Shown: positions 10,780 to 21,961, counted from the stretch's first letter. The stretch: 64,000 bases of DNA from Bathymodiolus brooksi (GCA_963680875.1 OY804585.1:30060186-30124185); one strand, 5' to 3'. Numbers and translations: made by a program. The notes: generated by a model from the letters alone, not told the origin.

Positions 10780-11270
10780 CGGTGGTGTAATACTTGACGT
10801 GCATCGTTCCGGGTGTAGTAGATCGAGTCCCGGTCGGGTCAAACCAAAGACTATGAAATTGGAATTTGTTGCTTCTCCGCTGAGCACGCATCACAAAAGA
10901 GTAAGCTTAGAGCAAAAACTGGTTGGCTCGGAATCAGAGTGATGTGTCCGAGTCGGCCGACATGTCTAACCACGGATGGTTGTTTCAGTGAACTAGACCT
11001 ATTAAAGTCCAACTCGGCGTGTTGGACTAGTACAAAGAGGACATCATCATCAACATCATCAACATCTTCATCATCATCATCGTCATCATCATCATCATCA
11101 TCATCATCATCAACATCATCATCAACATCATCATCAACATCAACATCATCATCATCAACATCATCATCAACATCATCATCATCATCATCTTATCAAACCG
11201 TAACTTGTTCTCATCATAATGTAGCTGAACAATTGCTCATTTGGCGTTAAACAACAATCACTCACTCACT
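10780..11270 (+). mobile_element. SINE family B with internal (CAT)n expansion
   Basis: A tRNA-like head starts near 'ggtggtgtaatacttgacg' with B box 'gatcgagtcccgg'. The body has 'gagcaaaaactggttggctc', 'tgatgtgtccgagtcgg' and 'gtgttggactagtacaaag'. The 3' end is 'aacttgttctcatcataat' then 'ttggcgttaaacaacaatc'. A second copy lies at 18946-19174. Between body and tail is a CAT/CAA microsatellite that opens a spurious Ser/Thr-rich ORF (10939-11250). Confidence 0.75.
11038..11190 (+). repeat. (CAT)n/(CAA) microsatellite inside SINE B
   Basis: About 150 bp of imperfect CAT triplets with scattered CAA. At the same place in the 18946 copy there are only a few CAT-like triplets, so this is an expansion within the SINE. 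Confidence 0.9.
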
Positions 11271-11979
11271 TAATATTAAATTGATAATCGTGTTATATCT
11301 CCTCTAACAGACGTGATATCAAGGAATTTATTAAATCAACATGAAGTCATAAAATACAAACACATAAAATATAATAATAATAGAAAAAAAGAAATAAGGT
11401 TTATGAATGAATGTAAATGTTATCTTGCTTACCATCTGTCGTATCTCGCAGAAATTTGATTTTTTTTTTTCATTCACACATTTTTCTGAATAAAATTACC
11501 TTAAATGAATCTCAAGTTTATTATATGGCCTCCTTACATTTAAACATGTAAATGAAATAGACCTCCTGACATTAATAGTATAATATTTCTTATTCACATC
11601 TTTGAAATACAAAATTATGACAATAGAACATCGGTGTTTTTTGAGTTTATGTTATTCAATCTTTGGTTTTTTTTTTGGTTTTTTTTTTGGTGTAGTGTTT
11701 TTTAGAGCATTGTCTGTCGTTTTTCTATTGACCATTGTATTGTCTGATATTACATCTTCGGTATCTTCAAACAATTCTTTATAAATGTTGAAAGTTAGCA
11801 GTGTATATAATATTCTAGTTTCTATTTCCCTCAACTTATAATACTATAATTTAATGCTGCTACATCAGTTATTTTACCTAAAATAATTATTGTCCAAGTA
11901 AATCTGTTTCAAAAGAGCAGTAAGGAATTTCATAAGGAATTGGGGGAGGGTATTCAAATCAGACTTTAACTCCACCACA
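11271..11979. other. AT-rich non-coding stretch with G repeat fragment (11402-11470)
   Basis: The overlapping opposite-strand ORFs at 11602-11784 and 11652-11834 are driven by poly-T/G tracts ('ggttttttttttggtttt') and are not gene candidates. Nothing else was recognised. Confidence 0.4.
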
Positions 11980-12140
11980 TTTGTGTGCCTGTCCTAAGCC
12001 AGGACCTTGATTTCCAACATCATATGTCGTAGACTTTTTTGTGTTCAGTGAGTTCAGTTAAGATGATAGGCGATTGTTCATTTTGTTGACATTGGTGGAA
12101 TTGATGACTATCACTGTTTAAACTTTCTTTTCATAATTAG
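11980..12140 (+). repeat. R2 dispersed repeat
   Basis: The landmarks 'tgcctgtcctaagccagg', 'ttccaacatcatatgtcg', 'ttgtgttcagtgagttc' and 'gcgattgttcattttgttg' recur at 33070-33230 and 34035-34190 in the same order. No ORF was found. It resembles repeats I remember from mussel genomes. Confidence 0.6.
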
Positions 12141-12149
12141 AATAAAAAT

Positions 12150-12336
12150 ATCGTGGTGGTAAATTTTATTGGAGTACCCGGAGATAAGCACCGATCTGCC
12201 GCAAGTCACTGACAAACCGTATCACATATTGTTGTATCGAGTACACCTCGCCTGAATGTGGTTCGAACTCACAAAGTTAGTGGTGATAAGTACTGATTGT
12301 ATAGGACTACCATACGATCACGACCACTACGGATCC
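12150..12336 (-). mobile_element. SINE family A, 3'-truncated and diverged
   Basis: In plus orientation: 'atcgtggtggtaaatttta', 'ggagtacccggagataag', 'caagtcactgacaaacc', B-box complement 'ggttcgaactcac', and head 'ccatacgatcacgaccac'. The 'gttgaaagtggcg' tail is missing. Confidence 0.75.
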
Positions 12337-13009
12337 CTAAAAAAATAAGAAATAGACTTAAACTTTTTAATAAGATCATAAAAAACCTTTCTACTAGTAT
12401 TTAAAAATGTCATATTGAACACAACCATGACATTTTTTTACGGATGTGGACTGTTTTTGCAATCTTATCAATCTGTAAATGTTAGGACTATTTCTTCCTG
12501 TATTGATTTTACAATTTGCTTCTAAAGGTGTTTTCAGAAGGGGCATTATTTTATCAAGGTCGGGATATAACATCCCCTATTTATACCGCTGCTATTGTCA
12601 ACAAACATTAAAAGGTGACCTTTTGAACCCACGTCATCTGGCAGTCGAGTGATTTTAGAGTAATTCATTCATAAAACCAAATGAATGAAAATTCCCGCGT
12701 ATAAACATCTGCGGCCTTGCACTTTTATTCATTGACAGAAGTACAGTTGTTTTAATATGGTAATACCACATTAATACTCAAAATATTCCTCATAAAAAAA
12801 AGGTAAAACAATACATTTAGATTATAAATATCTATTAAAAAAAACACAAGTGATTAAAAATTTCTTATTTTACTGAAAGTAAAACATAAAACTATTCTAA
12901 ATTTTAAATTGTAATACCACTTCCTGAATGCTATTTAATTCCAAACGATGCAAGCATAACCTCATAAAAGACATTCAGTTTATTTCTGGCAAAGTTGTAA
13001 TAAATCGGT
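12337..13009. other. AT-rich non-coding stretch, nothing recognised
   Basis: Homopolymer A/T tracts are frequent. No open frame or repeat landmark was identified. Confidence 0.4.
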
Positions 13010-13122
13010 TGCTGTGGTTGAAATTCACGGACATTGGTATTAGTCACTGATAAATTTGTATTATACAGCTTATCAAGAACGGAGCGTCCATATAATCAGC
13101 CATAGAGTCGGGGCCCTTATAT

Positions 13123-13153
<31 letters not shown>

Positions 13154-15193
13154 GAGCGTCCATATAATCAGCCACAGAGTCGGGCCCCTTATATCACACA
13201 CACCCGAGCGTCCATATAATCAGCCACAGAGTCGGGCCCCTTATATCACACACACACACCCGAGCGTCCATATAATCAGCCACAGAGTCGGGCCCCTTAC
13301 ACACACACACACACCCGAGCACCCATATAATCAGCCACAGAGTCGGGCCCCTTATATCACACACACCCGAGCGTCCATATAATCAGCCATAGAGTCGGGC
13401 CCCTTATATCACACACACACACCCGAGCGTCCATATGATCAGCCACAGAGTCGGGCCCCTTACACACACACACACACACCCGAGCGTCCATATAATCAGC
13501 CACAGAGTCGGGCCCCTTATATCACACACACCCGAGCGTCCATATAATCAGCCACAGAGTCGGGCCCCTTATATCACACACACCCGAGCGTCCATATAAT
13601 CAGCCACAGAGTCGGGCCCCTTATATCACACACACACACCTGAGCGTCCATATAATCAGCCACAGAGTCGGGCCCCTTACACACACACACACACCCGAGC
13701 GTCCATATAATCAGCCACAGAGTCGGGCCCCTTACACACACACACACACCCGAGCGTCCATATAATCAGCCACAGAGTCGGGCCCCTTACACACACACAC
13801 ACACCCGAGCGTCCATATAATCAGCCACAGAGTCGGGCCCCTTACACACACACACACACCCGAGCGTCCATATAATCAGCCACAGAGTCGGGCCCCTTAC
13901 ACACACACACACACCCGAGCGTCCATATAATCAGCCACAGAGTCGGGCCCCTTACACACACACACACACCCGAGCGTCCATATAATCAGCCACAGAGTCG
14001 GGCCCCTTACACACACACACACACCCGAGCGTCCATATAATCAGCCACAGAGTCGGGCCCCTTACACACACACACACACACCCGAGCGTCCATATAATCA
14101 GCCACAGAGTCGGGCCCCTTACACACACACACACACACACACCCGAGCGTCCATATAATCAGCCACAGAGTCGGGCCCCTTACACACACACACACACACC
14201 CGAGCGTCCATATAATCAGCCACAGAGTCGGGCCCCTTACACACACACACACACCCGAGCGTCCATATAATCAGCCACAGAGTCGGGCCCCTTACACACA
14301 CACACACACACCCGAGCGTCCATATAATCAGCCACAGAGTCGGGCCCCTTACACACACACACACACACCCGAGCGTCCATATAATCAGCCACAGAGTCGG
14401 GCCCCTTACACACACACACACACACCCGAGCGTCCATATAATCAGCCACAGAGTCGGGCCCCTTACACACACACACACACCCGAGCGTCCATATAATCAG
14501 CCACAGAGTCGGGCCCCTTACACACACACACACACCCGAGCGTCCATATAATCAGCCACAGAGTCGGGCCCCTTACACACACACACACACCCGAGCGTCC
14601 ATATAATCAGCCACAGAGTCGGGCCCCTTACACACACACACACACCCGAGCGTCCATATAATCAGCCACAGAGTCGGGCCCCTTACACACACACACACAC
14701 CCGAGCGTCCATATAATCAGCCACAGAGTCGGGCCCCTTACACACACACACACACACCCGAGCGTCCATATAATCAGCCACAGAGTCGGGCCCCTTACAC
14801 ACACACACACACACACACCCGAGCGTCCATATAATCAGCCACAGAGTCGGGCCCCTTACACACACACACACACACCCGAGCGTCCATATAATCAGCCACA
14901 GAGTCGGGCCCCTTACACACACACACACACCCGAGCGTCCATATAATCAGCCACAGAGTCGGGCCCCTTACACACACACACACACACCCGAGCGTCCATA
15001 TAATCAGCCACAGAGTCGGGCCCCTTACACACACACACACACACCCGAGCGTCCATATAATCAGCCACAGAGTCGGGCCCCTTACACACACACACACACA
15101 CCCGAGCGTCCATATAATCAGCCACAGAGTCGGGCCCCATACACACACACACACACCCGAGCGTCCATATAATCAGCCACAGAGTCGGGCCCC

Positions 15194-15226
<33 letters not shown>
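13010..15226. repeat. composite minisatellite, about 38 units of about 56 bp with (CA)n spacers
   Basis: A conserved core of about 39 bp (starting 'cgagcgtccatataatcag', ending 'gagtcgggccccttac') alternates with a variable (CA)n tract, giving units of about 45-70 bp. The proximal copies (13080-13660) are heterogeneous and often carry 'ttatatcacacaca'; from about 13700 on they are nearly uniform, suggesting recent homogenisation at that side. The left flank (13010-13080) looks like a decayed minus-strand SINE A, and the core aligns loosely with the SINE A head. The Cys-Val-rich minus-strand ORFs across the array are artefacts of the repeat. Confidence 0.9.
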
Positions 15227-15227
<1 letters not shown>

Positions 15228-16020
15228 CAAGCTAACGAATTTACAATTCACTCGGTATTATTATTGTTCTCTAAATTTTCATTTTTCTGTCATAGTACGC
15301 ATTTATTAAAGCTTAAGCAAGTTGGGTTTTTTAACCAATGAGAATAGAATACATGACGAATGAATTGGCGCAATAAAAACCCCAACTCAGCACGTTGATC
15401 TTGTACAAAACAGATATCATCATCATCAAAAGTATGTATACCAGGTGTGGAACCTCGTTTTGGCGTTAGGGGTCAAATATGCTCGAGCAGATCTTTTAGA
15501 ATCGCCTTGTTCCCCCATCGGGTACAGGGTATAGGGCTCTCGAAACGCAACAGGGGAAGAAGCACAATGAAGCTATGGAGATGGCCAATACTCGACAGAT
15601 AAATTAAATGTTGTATAAAAACATACACTTCGCCAATTGTAGTGGGGCGCAAGTTCAGTAAACCCCCCGCTGCTGAAAGGGTTATAGAAAATTGCAAAGG
15701 CCCTGTGGACTTTGAAACCCTTAAAATGCTTATTATTGCAAAAGAACCGTCAACAATTCAAATACTAAGCTTGTTCTATAAGAGTTATGTCCCTTTCTAT
15801 ATAGCTTTTACAGATTTTTTTTCAACCTTATATTCCTCGATACTTAGAATTTTCATAATTTTTTTTTGTTTTCTGAAATAATGTCTTTTTATTCCTTTCC
15901 ATAAAAAGTCCATCTTTTCATAAAAAATGTATATTACATAATTTTCCATATCAAAATACATGTACCTATACATCTTTATAAAAATAAGAAATGGGGGGGG
16001 GGGTGATATTTTCACATTTC
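15227..16020. other. non-coding; SINE B fragment (15360-15435) and an 11-G run (15993-16003)
   Basis: 'ccaactcagcacgttgatc' followed by 'gtacaaaacagatatcatc' at 15380-15430 matches the SINE B body. The ORFs at 15473-15697, 15642-15881 and 15797-16015 have no recognisable domain. The uninterrupted G run at 15993-16003 is unusual in this AT-rich setting. Confidence 0.4.
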
Positions 16021-16984
16021 GTATATAGAGGATGATTGATTGTTGTTTAACGTAAAGAGAAGATTATTTCAGCTATATCCATGATAAGGAAAAGTTAACA
16101 AACAATAAAACATACAGTTATAAAGTTGCACTGGGATAGGCCTTTACGGGCGAAAGCTTAGAGTGACACAGGAAAAAGCTAATATAATAGATAGAATTCG
16201 AAAACATATTCCTTGCAACGGACTATCTTCGACCCTTCCCGACAAGCTCGACCATTAGGAGCTACTGCAAGTTGACTTACACGTGAAAGGAGCATGGTAT
16301 TCTCCATTCACAAGTTAAACATTTGCGTCCTCATTTTAAATGTCGTTCCTCAATTTCTATTATAATGACTTGATTGGTTATTGAAATACAAATAGTTGCT
16401 GATATTTTTTTTTTTCTTAATCAATTTAATATTCCTGATTAAAACACGTGTATACTTTCAAGGAAATCCCAATAGGAAGCACAAACACATGAGTATTGTT
16501 TTACCAATGAGAGATATACAAGTACTCAAATTGACAGGTGCTGCTGGAACTAAATCATGTAAATGAAATAAACGTAACAAGATAGTACATGCACATTCTT
16601 TGTGATAAATTGTAAATATTTTTTTGCATTAATATGTAATTCATCATAAATTCTTTTCTAGTACAGACAAAAAAAAAAAAACAAAAAAAAAAAACTAGCT
16701 AGATAGCGTCAGTGGAAACTGCAGGATCGAAACCCCACAATATTTCTCAAGTTGTGAAAATGTTTATTCAAACGAAGTATCCACACGACTACGCCAGCCA
16801 ATGAAAATATGGTCAAAATTACAGTAATATGTGTAGGAACTGTAATGTGTTATTAATGTATCTTTTAATGATAGATTGTAACCAGGAATAAATGAATGAT
16901 AACTACATTTGTATATAAATATTACAAATAAAATACATAAATAAACATATAAGAATAATAAAAATGCAATAAAAAAGGATCGTG
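16021..16984. other. non-coding; SINE tail and R1 fragments
   Basis: At 16027-16090 an inverted SINE tail ('gattgattgttgtttaac', 'atttcagctatatccatga') is seen. At about 16215-16310 and 16500-16560 are R1-like pieces ('ggagcatggtattctcc', 'acaggtgctgctggaact'). A-runs occur at 16668-16694. There is no gene. Confidence 0.4.
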
Positions 16985-17275
16985 TCCAACTATATTGGAC
17001 AGGCTGCCAACCGCTGCCTATTCACAGGCGCGATCCCACTACTGTTCGACACGGGGACTTTTGTCTGTTGTGTTTCCACCCTGGACCAGTACGTCCCTCC
17101 TTAGACAACCTGGGCACATTGAGCTCCCTCAGTGTGACCATATTGATGCCGAACTTAGTGCGGACGCCCGATCGACATAGAACAACGGAGGACAGGGGTC
17201 CTGCACTCAAACTGTCCACAATCCTGGCCTCCAAGTAGCTAGATTACAGGAGCGCGCCGCAACTCCCAGCCATTA
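16985..17275. other. unidentified GC-rich island
   Basis: About 290 bp of much higher GC content begins near 'ggacaggctgccaaccgctg' and ends near 'gccgcaactcccagccat', with sharp edges against AT-rich DNA. 'caggcgcgatcccacta' looks weakly like a Pol III B box, so a SINE or an RNA-gene fragment is possible. Both strands are open for about 60-70 codons (16995-17180 plus, 17022-17234 minus) without a recognisable domain. I cannot name it. Confidence 0.4.
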
Positions 17276-17707
17276 ACGAAGTGGAAATTTTATATATTTA
17301 AACAAAATATATGTCATGATTTATTTAAAAACAATTTTAATTTGAGATAAAATACGGTTTACATAACAAAATATATCATTAAATAATGTAAGTTTGATCA
17401 ATAGCAATTATTGTAGGTATTAATACGTGGCAATGTTTACAACATATTTAAAGCGCCATCTAGATATTGATTAAATCTAAAAATAAACCAGGATGAATGA
17501 ATACGTGGATATTTTATCGTTGCGAAAACATAAAAACAATTCTTGAAAAGACGTTCGCTGCAAAGTGAAAAAATATTGTCTTGTTATATAAAGGGATGGT
17601 TTGTTAAAGAGTAAATAAAAGGGGGGTGTAGACATACTCTTCTGACGTTCAAGTACTGAGAAATCGATCACGCGAAGAGTTTTATATATAGTTTATGGTT
17701 AGGCCAA
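17276..17707. other. AT-rich non-coding stretch, nothing recognised
   Basis: The minus-strand ORF at 17477-17671 has no known motif. No repeat landmark was found. Confidence 0.4.
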
Positions 17708-17928
17708 CTTAGGGATCATTTAATTTCCAGGGGAGAGGTTATGGTTTTTTCTAAAAAAATATTCTGATTTTGGTGGAGGAAAAAAAAATAATCTGATTCA
17801 GAGTTTTTGTCATATAACCTAATGTTAAATTTTAATCTCGCTTAGCGCGACAAAAAAAAAATATTCTAACTCTGGTGAACGAAACAAATAACCATAACCC
17901 CCCTGCAAGTTAAATGGTCGGTCCCTTA
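17708..17928. mobile_element. MITE with imperfect TIRs
   Basis: The left end 'agggatcatttaatttcc' plus 'aggttatgg' and the right end 'ccataacccccctgcaag' plus 'tggtcggtccctta' are imperfect inverted repeats. The interior mixes poly-A/T with 'atattctgattttggtgg' against 'aatattctaactctggtga', also partly inverted. I remember a 'gggaccgaccatttaa...' foldback of this kind as frequent in marine invertebrates. Confidence 0.6.
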
Positions 17929-18242
17929 GAAGGCTTAATGTTTAAAAATAACACAAGCCTGATTTATTTTAAAATATATAATTCATATATTACTATAGTT
18001 TTATAATGAGTACATTCAGTGACTCTTGAATGTCTACTCGCTCTCCCTATAAAATAATTAATTATTCTGGTATTATTATTATTATTGTTATCATTATTAT
18101 TATTATTATTGTAAATAGAGTCCTAATTCCTGGGATTATACAGGGGTACGTATTATGAAATTTTCCACGATATTTCGAAATTAACTTTGAACAGTTTATT
18201 AAAACACTAAGAAATATATTTCGGAACTATCTTTGTTCGGCA
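17929..18242. other. AT-rich non-coding; (ATT)n microsatellite at 18069-18113
   Basis: A short ATT/TTA triplet run is the only recognisable feature. Confidence 0.5.
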
Positions 18243-18320
18243 TGACATATAAAACTAACCGCCAATATATAACTGAAAACTTGTTGAAAGTGGCGTTAAG
18301 CACCATTTAACCAACCAACC
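18243..18320 (+). mobile_element. SINE family A, 3' end only
   Basis: 'aaaactaaccgccaatat' followed by 'gttgaaagtggcgttaag' and a (AACC)n tail. It is a 5'-truncated copy. Confidence 0.7.
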
Positions 18321-18940
18321 AATCGGCATGACATGACCTGTTTGCACCTAAAACAATAACTGGTCTGATTTCTAATAAATTATTTTCTTCTCAACAAATG
18401 AATGTACATATTATCCTTTCTTCATGACTTAAGAATAAATTATCTTACAGTTTTATATTTCTGATTTCCGTGGGAAATTTATAAAAAGTATTCTTAAGTC
18501 ACATCTGTTACTATATTTACTACCTAATTTTATCTATAAATATTCTGATAATGATATTCTGTTCTTTAATTAGTGTTTGACATTATAATATTATTTCATC
18601 AAAGCCACCACTGTTTAATTTGTAACCTTATAAAATTGACAAAAATAAGAATTCAATATCAGATTATGTCCCTTGACTTGACTATTTGATAGTGTATTCA
18701 ATATTCAAATTATTTATGAAATGGCGTTGTAGTATTAATGAGAAAAACATGATTGTATATTACGGGAAATTAAATAACTTGACGACTATATAATAGACCA
18801 CCAGGGACCGTTGTGCTTTTAAAGGTGTGATCGAATTTTGTTGTTATTTTATGTATTTACAGGAAAAAAATTGAAAAAATACACATACGTAACATAGCAA
18901 ATCTTTTAAGTTTTGAATTGATGCATATTCTTTTCATCTC
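18321..18940. other. AT-rich non-coding stretch, nothing recognised
   Basis: No open frame or repeat landmark was identified. Confidence 0.4.
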
Positions 18941-18945
18941 ATAAG

Positions 18946-19174
18946 AGCAAAAATTGGTTGACTAGGAATCAAGATAATGTGTCGTGAGGAGCGACAATTA
19001 AGTCTACCAGTGGAGGCTTGTTTCAGTTATCTAGTACTATAAAAATCAAACTCCTCGTGTTGGTCTAGTACAAAGCAGACCTCATCGTCATCTCATTGAA
19101 GATTAACTTGTTCTCGCCATGACATTGCTGGAAAAAGCTCACTTGGCATTTAACAACAACCACTCACTTACTCA
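18946..19174 (+). mobile_element. SINE family B, body and tail
   Basis: 'gagcaaaaattggttgact', 'taatgtgtcgtgaggagcg', 'gtgttggtctagtacaaag', 'aacttgttctcgccatga' and 'ttggcatttaacaacaac' match the copy at 10780-11270. A short direct repeat 'catctcat' occurs on both sides (18935 and 19177) and may be the target duplication. The tRNA-like head is absent. Confidence 0.75.
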
Positions 19175-19479
19175 CCCATCTCATGAGAAAAATATGACTG
19201 ATGCATGAAAAATTTCTGATGTCGTTCAAGCAATTTGGTTTGGCCTCTAAGTAAAATGACGCGGTCATCATGCACGTGCTTACCACAAGTGAGTAAAATG
19301 TCAACCTAGTTTATGATGATTTTATTTGTGAAATTAACAAAAGAGATATAGGACACAAGTTTTGCCAACTTATGAAGTCTTCTCCCATTAATACAATAAA
19401 TTAACATAGCATAATGATCATTTTGAGCATGCATATAATACATATAGAAATATATTGTAAATAATTAACGAGTTAATAA
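19175..19479. other. non-coding stretch, nothing recognised
   Basis: No open frame or repeat landmark was identified. Confidence 0.4.
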
Positions 19480-20190
19480 AAAGGTTGTGTTGGATGGATG
19501 CGAGGTTGGAGAGTAGATACTTATCGAGTAATTATACTACAAGGAATCTCTCTGAAGATTTAATAAAATTGAAAACGTGTTTAAAGATATTGTATGTTAA
19601 ATCATCAGACCCACAGGTTAGTAGATTGAGATCGATTGTCTGTGCCCAATTTAAATTTATCATCATAATAAGTCTTATTTCAGTATACATGTAGTTTGGA
19701 CAAGTAAAAAACTAATGGTATACTTCTTCTCGTGGAGCTCCACAGGTACAAGCAGCATCATTTACTATATTAACCTTTGATAGATCGTAATTTAGAAAGG
19801 AATACGAGTTACAAAGTTGGGTATGAATAATATTAAGTTTTCTGGGACCATAATAAAAATGTTTCGGGATACGTTTTGTATTATCTGACTGTTCCTTTCG
19901 AATGGCTTTTTTGAATTTAGTTAATGTGTCAAGATTACGATCAGATATGATTGATCTAACCGGTTCCAGAGTTTAACAGTAGATGGAATAAAAGATTCAG
20001 TTGTAATCGAGAGTCTACAAAAAGGTATTATTAAATCCGAACCGTTTCTTAAGGGGTAAATAGTTGTGCTTTGTACAGTAGGAGGAATAAGTTCTCTAAG
20101 ATAATTTGGTGCATGTCCATTCTTTATATTATAAAATAACTGGAGTTTTCTATTATGTCTTCTACTAGAGAGAGTAGCAGAAGACATAAT
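19480..20190 (-). pseudogene. LINE reverse-transcriptase C-terminal fragment
   Basis: The minus-strand frame at 20187-19921 encodes a typical non-LTR C-terminal region: RRHNRKLQLFYNIKNGHAPNYL, then YPLRNGSDLIIPFCR, then SFIPSTVKLWNRLDQS. Further downstream, after frame breaks, 'ACTCGAPREEVYH' followed by 'FTCPNY' (about 19710-19770) is the Cys/His knuckle seen near the end of such proteins. The 5' part, including the catalytic RT core, is absent. The piece belongs to a different LINE lineage from the one at 22922-28440, judging by the poor resemblance of the two C-termini. It is a dead relic with no host function. Confidence 0.7.
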
Positions 20191-20205
20191 AGGAAACTCC
20201 AGTTA
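20126..20205. repeat. near-perfect palindrome at the LINE fragment edge
   Basis: 'aactggagttttctattatg' and its inverse 'cataataggaaactccagtt' flank a short tip ('tactagagagagta'). The left half is LINE coding sequence and the right half is an inverted copy of it, so the palindrome marks a rearrangement breakpoint. Confidence 0.85.
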
Positions 20206-20825
20206 TTATGTCAACCTTTACATATAACCGGGAGAATGACAGTTTAAAATTATAAATCTATTTGTGTATGCCTGAGTTTGGCTTTATATGTTATATGCCA
20301 ATCCCTACAATTATTTCCTTCTTGGAATTCAATTATTTAGATTTCTCCATCCATAATTTAAAAGCTTGTGCTTGTAGCTTTGCATAGCAGATGTGTTGGC
20401 ACGTGCAGATTTCAAATTAACTATTAACACGTCACGTGTCAACTTGAAACTGACCAATGTAACATCCGGTAAAAGAGCAATCAAGTTAGAGACATCTGTC
20501 AATTCACGATAATTAGGTGTAGTTTATTTCCTGATCATGTCCGGGACTTCTCTAGATCTAACGTTTATTATTACTCTTGCAGAAGTTATTAATTGCAAAG
20601 CATTAATTCTAATTATCTTGTATTTCTTCTTCAGAAATGAATGGGGTTCTCTGCCAAAGAATTAGAAACACGTTGACAACACACTACGGGTGATAACTGG
20701 TAGTATAAACTATGACAGATCTATAAAAAAAAATATTTATAGTATTTCGGAATTCTAATTCATTTACTTATCTATTCCTATATCTATTTAGCTAATAAGA
20801 AAAAGAAACACTTTCAAAAACCATT
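20206..20825. other. AT-rich non-coding stretch, nothing recognised
   Basis: 'cacgtgcagatttcaaatt' and 'aacacgtcacgtgtcaac' (20401-20445) contain two CACGTG sites, but nothing ties them to a gene. Confidence 0.35.
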
Positions 20826-21060
20826 TAGGGCACAAGTGGTTAAGTTCGCTAACTTCTGGCGGCATGACTTAACATAACTAAAATTGGTTCACGTCCCGAT
20901 ACCCAGCGCAAATGCTTCTGGAATCCAGGCATTTTCGAATGCCCAGATATTTTACCGGTCAGTTCGTTGCAATTGACCGGCCTTTCCTCCTTCGTTAAGT
21001 CTAGTAGTCACGATATTGTTGAAGGTGCCGATGAACGATAATTATAGCCAACAAAACAAT
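20826..21060 (+). mobile_element. tRNA-headed SINE, further family
   Basis: The head 'gggcacaagtggttaagttc' looks like a Leu- or Ser-type tRNA 5' half, and 'ggttcacgtcccgatacc' is a good B box. The 3' end 'cacgatattgttgaagg' plus 'tgccgatgaacgataat' is a diverged version of the tail shared by families A, B and C. Only one copy is in the window. Confidence 0.6.
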
Positions 21061-21544
21061 TGTCCCTTCCATCATACACGTGGAAACTCCACAAAACATT
21101 GATATTAAAACACGTTCGTGTTGGAAACAAGTTCCAACTGAACAACTGAACTAAATCTGTAATGAATTAAGATGAAAGCTTTATTAATGGGACTTTCAAA
21201 AGAGAACATTTGCGGGTTTTTTTTTAAGTCATACGAAAGTTGTTTATTTCTTTTCTTACATATACATGTATATTGTCCAATTTTAATCAATGTTAAATAA
21301 GGTCAGATTCTTTAACATTTAGTAAAATCCCAAAACTTAAATAAAATCTAAATTTTAACTTATGTTATTTAACATTTTTTATGTGTGTTTACATTACTGG
21401 TATTTTAACAATTTATATAAAATTAATTTTAAAACAACATTGTTGTTTAAAAACAACTAACAACTTATTTATAAATTGCATAGTGAATTAACATCCGTAA
21501 CAGCTGAATTAAAAATGATTGAATATTTGATTTACAATTAATGT
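21061..21544. other. AT-rich non-coding stretch, nothing recognised
   Basis: The minus ORF at 21105-21290 has no domain. No repeat landmark was found. Confidence 0.4.
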
Positions 21545-21961
21545 ACTAATCGTAACAGCTGGAAAGAAAAGTAAAAATACTGACATCTCCCATGACGATT
21601 TAATATGATTACAGAACAAACATAGGGGCCGTCGTGGCCGTGATCGTATGTTAGTTGGATTTACAACTACCTATGCAATCAGTGCCTATCACCACTAACG
21701 TTGTGAGTTCGAATCTCGATCAGGGCGAGGTGCACAACATTATGTGATAAAGTTTGCCAGTGACAGGTCGGTGATTTTCTCCTGGTTCTCTGGTTTCCTC
21801 CACCAATAAAACTGACCACCACGATATAACTGAAATATTGTTGAAAGTGGCGTTCAACACCATCAAGCAAACATACAAACACACTTATCGCAACAGCTGG
21901 GAAGAAACGAAAAATATTGACATCTTCCGTGACGATTTAATATGATTACAGATCAAATATA
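21545..21961 (+). mobile_element. SINE family A (21625-21864) between about 79-bp direct repeats
   Basis: The SINE is complete: head 'ggggccgtcgtggccgtgat', B box 'gtgagttcgaatctcgat', tail 'gttgaaagtggcgttcaac'. It is flanked by diverged direct repeats of about 79 bp (21545-21624 and 21882-21961), both containing 'gacgatttaatatgattac' and an 'aacagctggraagaaa' block. That is much longer than a normal SINE target duplication. Confidence 0.8.

Noticed and set aside
10939..11250. Ser/Thr-rich 103-aa ORF
   Set aside because: It lies in a SINE B copy with a CAT microsatellite.
13952..15251. Long Cys/Val-rich minus-strand ORFs with repeats such as GPDSVADYMDARV
   Set aside because: They come entirely from the minisatellite; the unit stays open in several frames, and there is no start context, splice site or family match.
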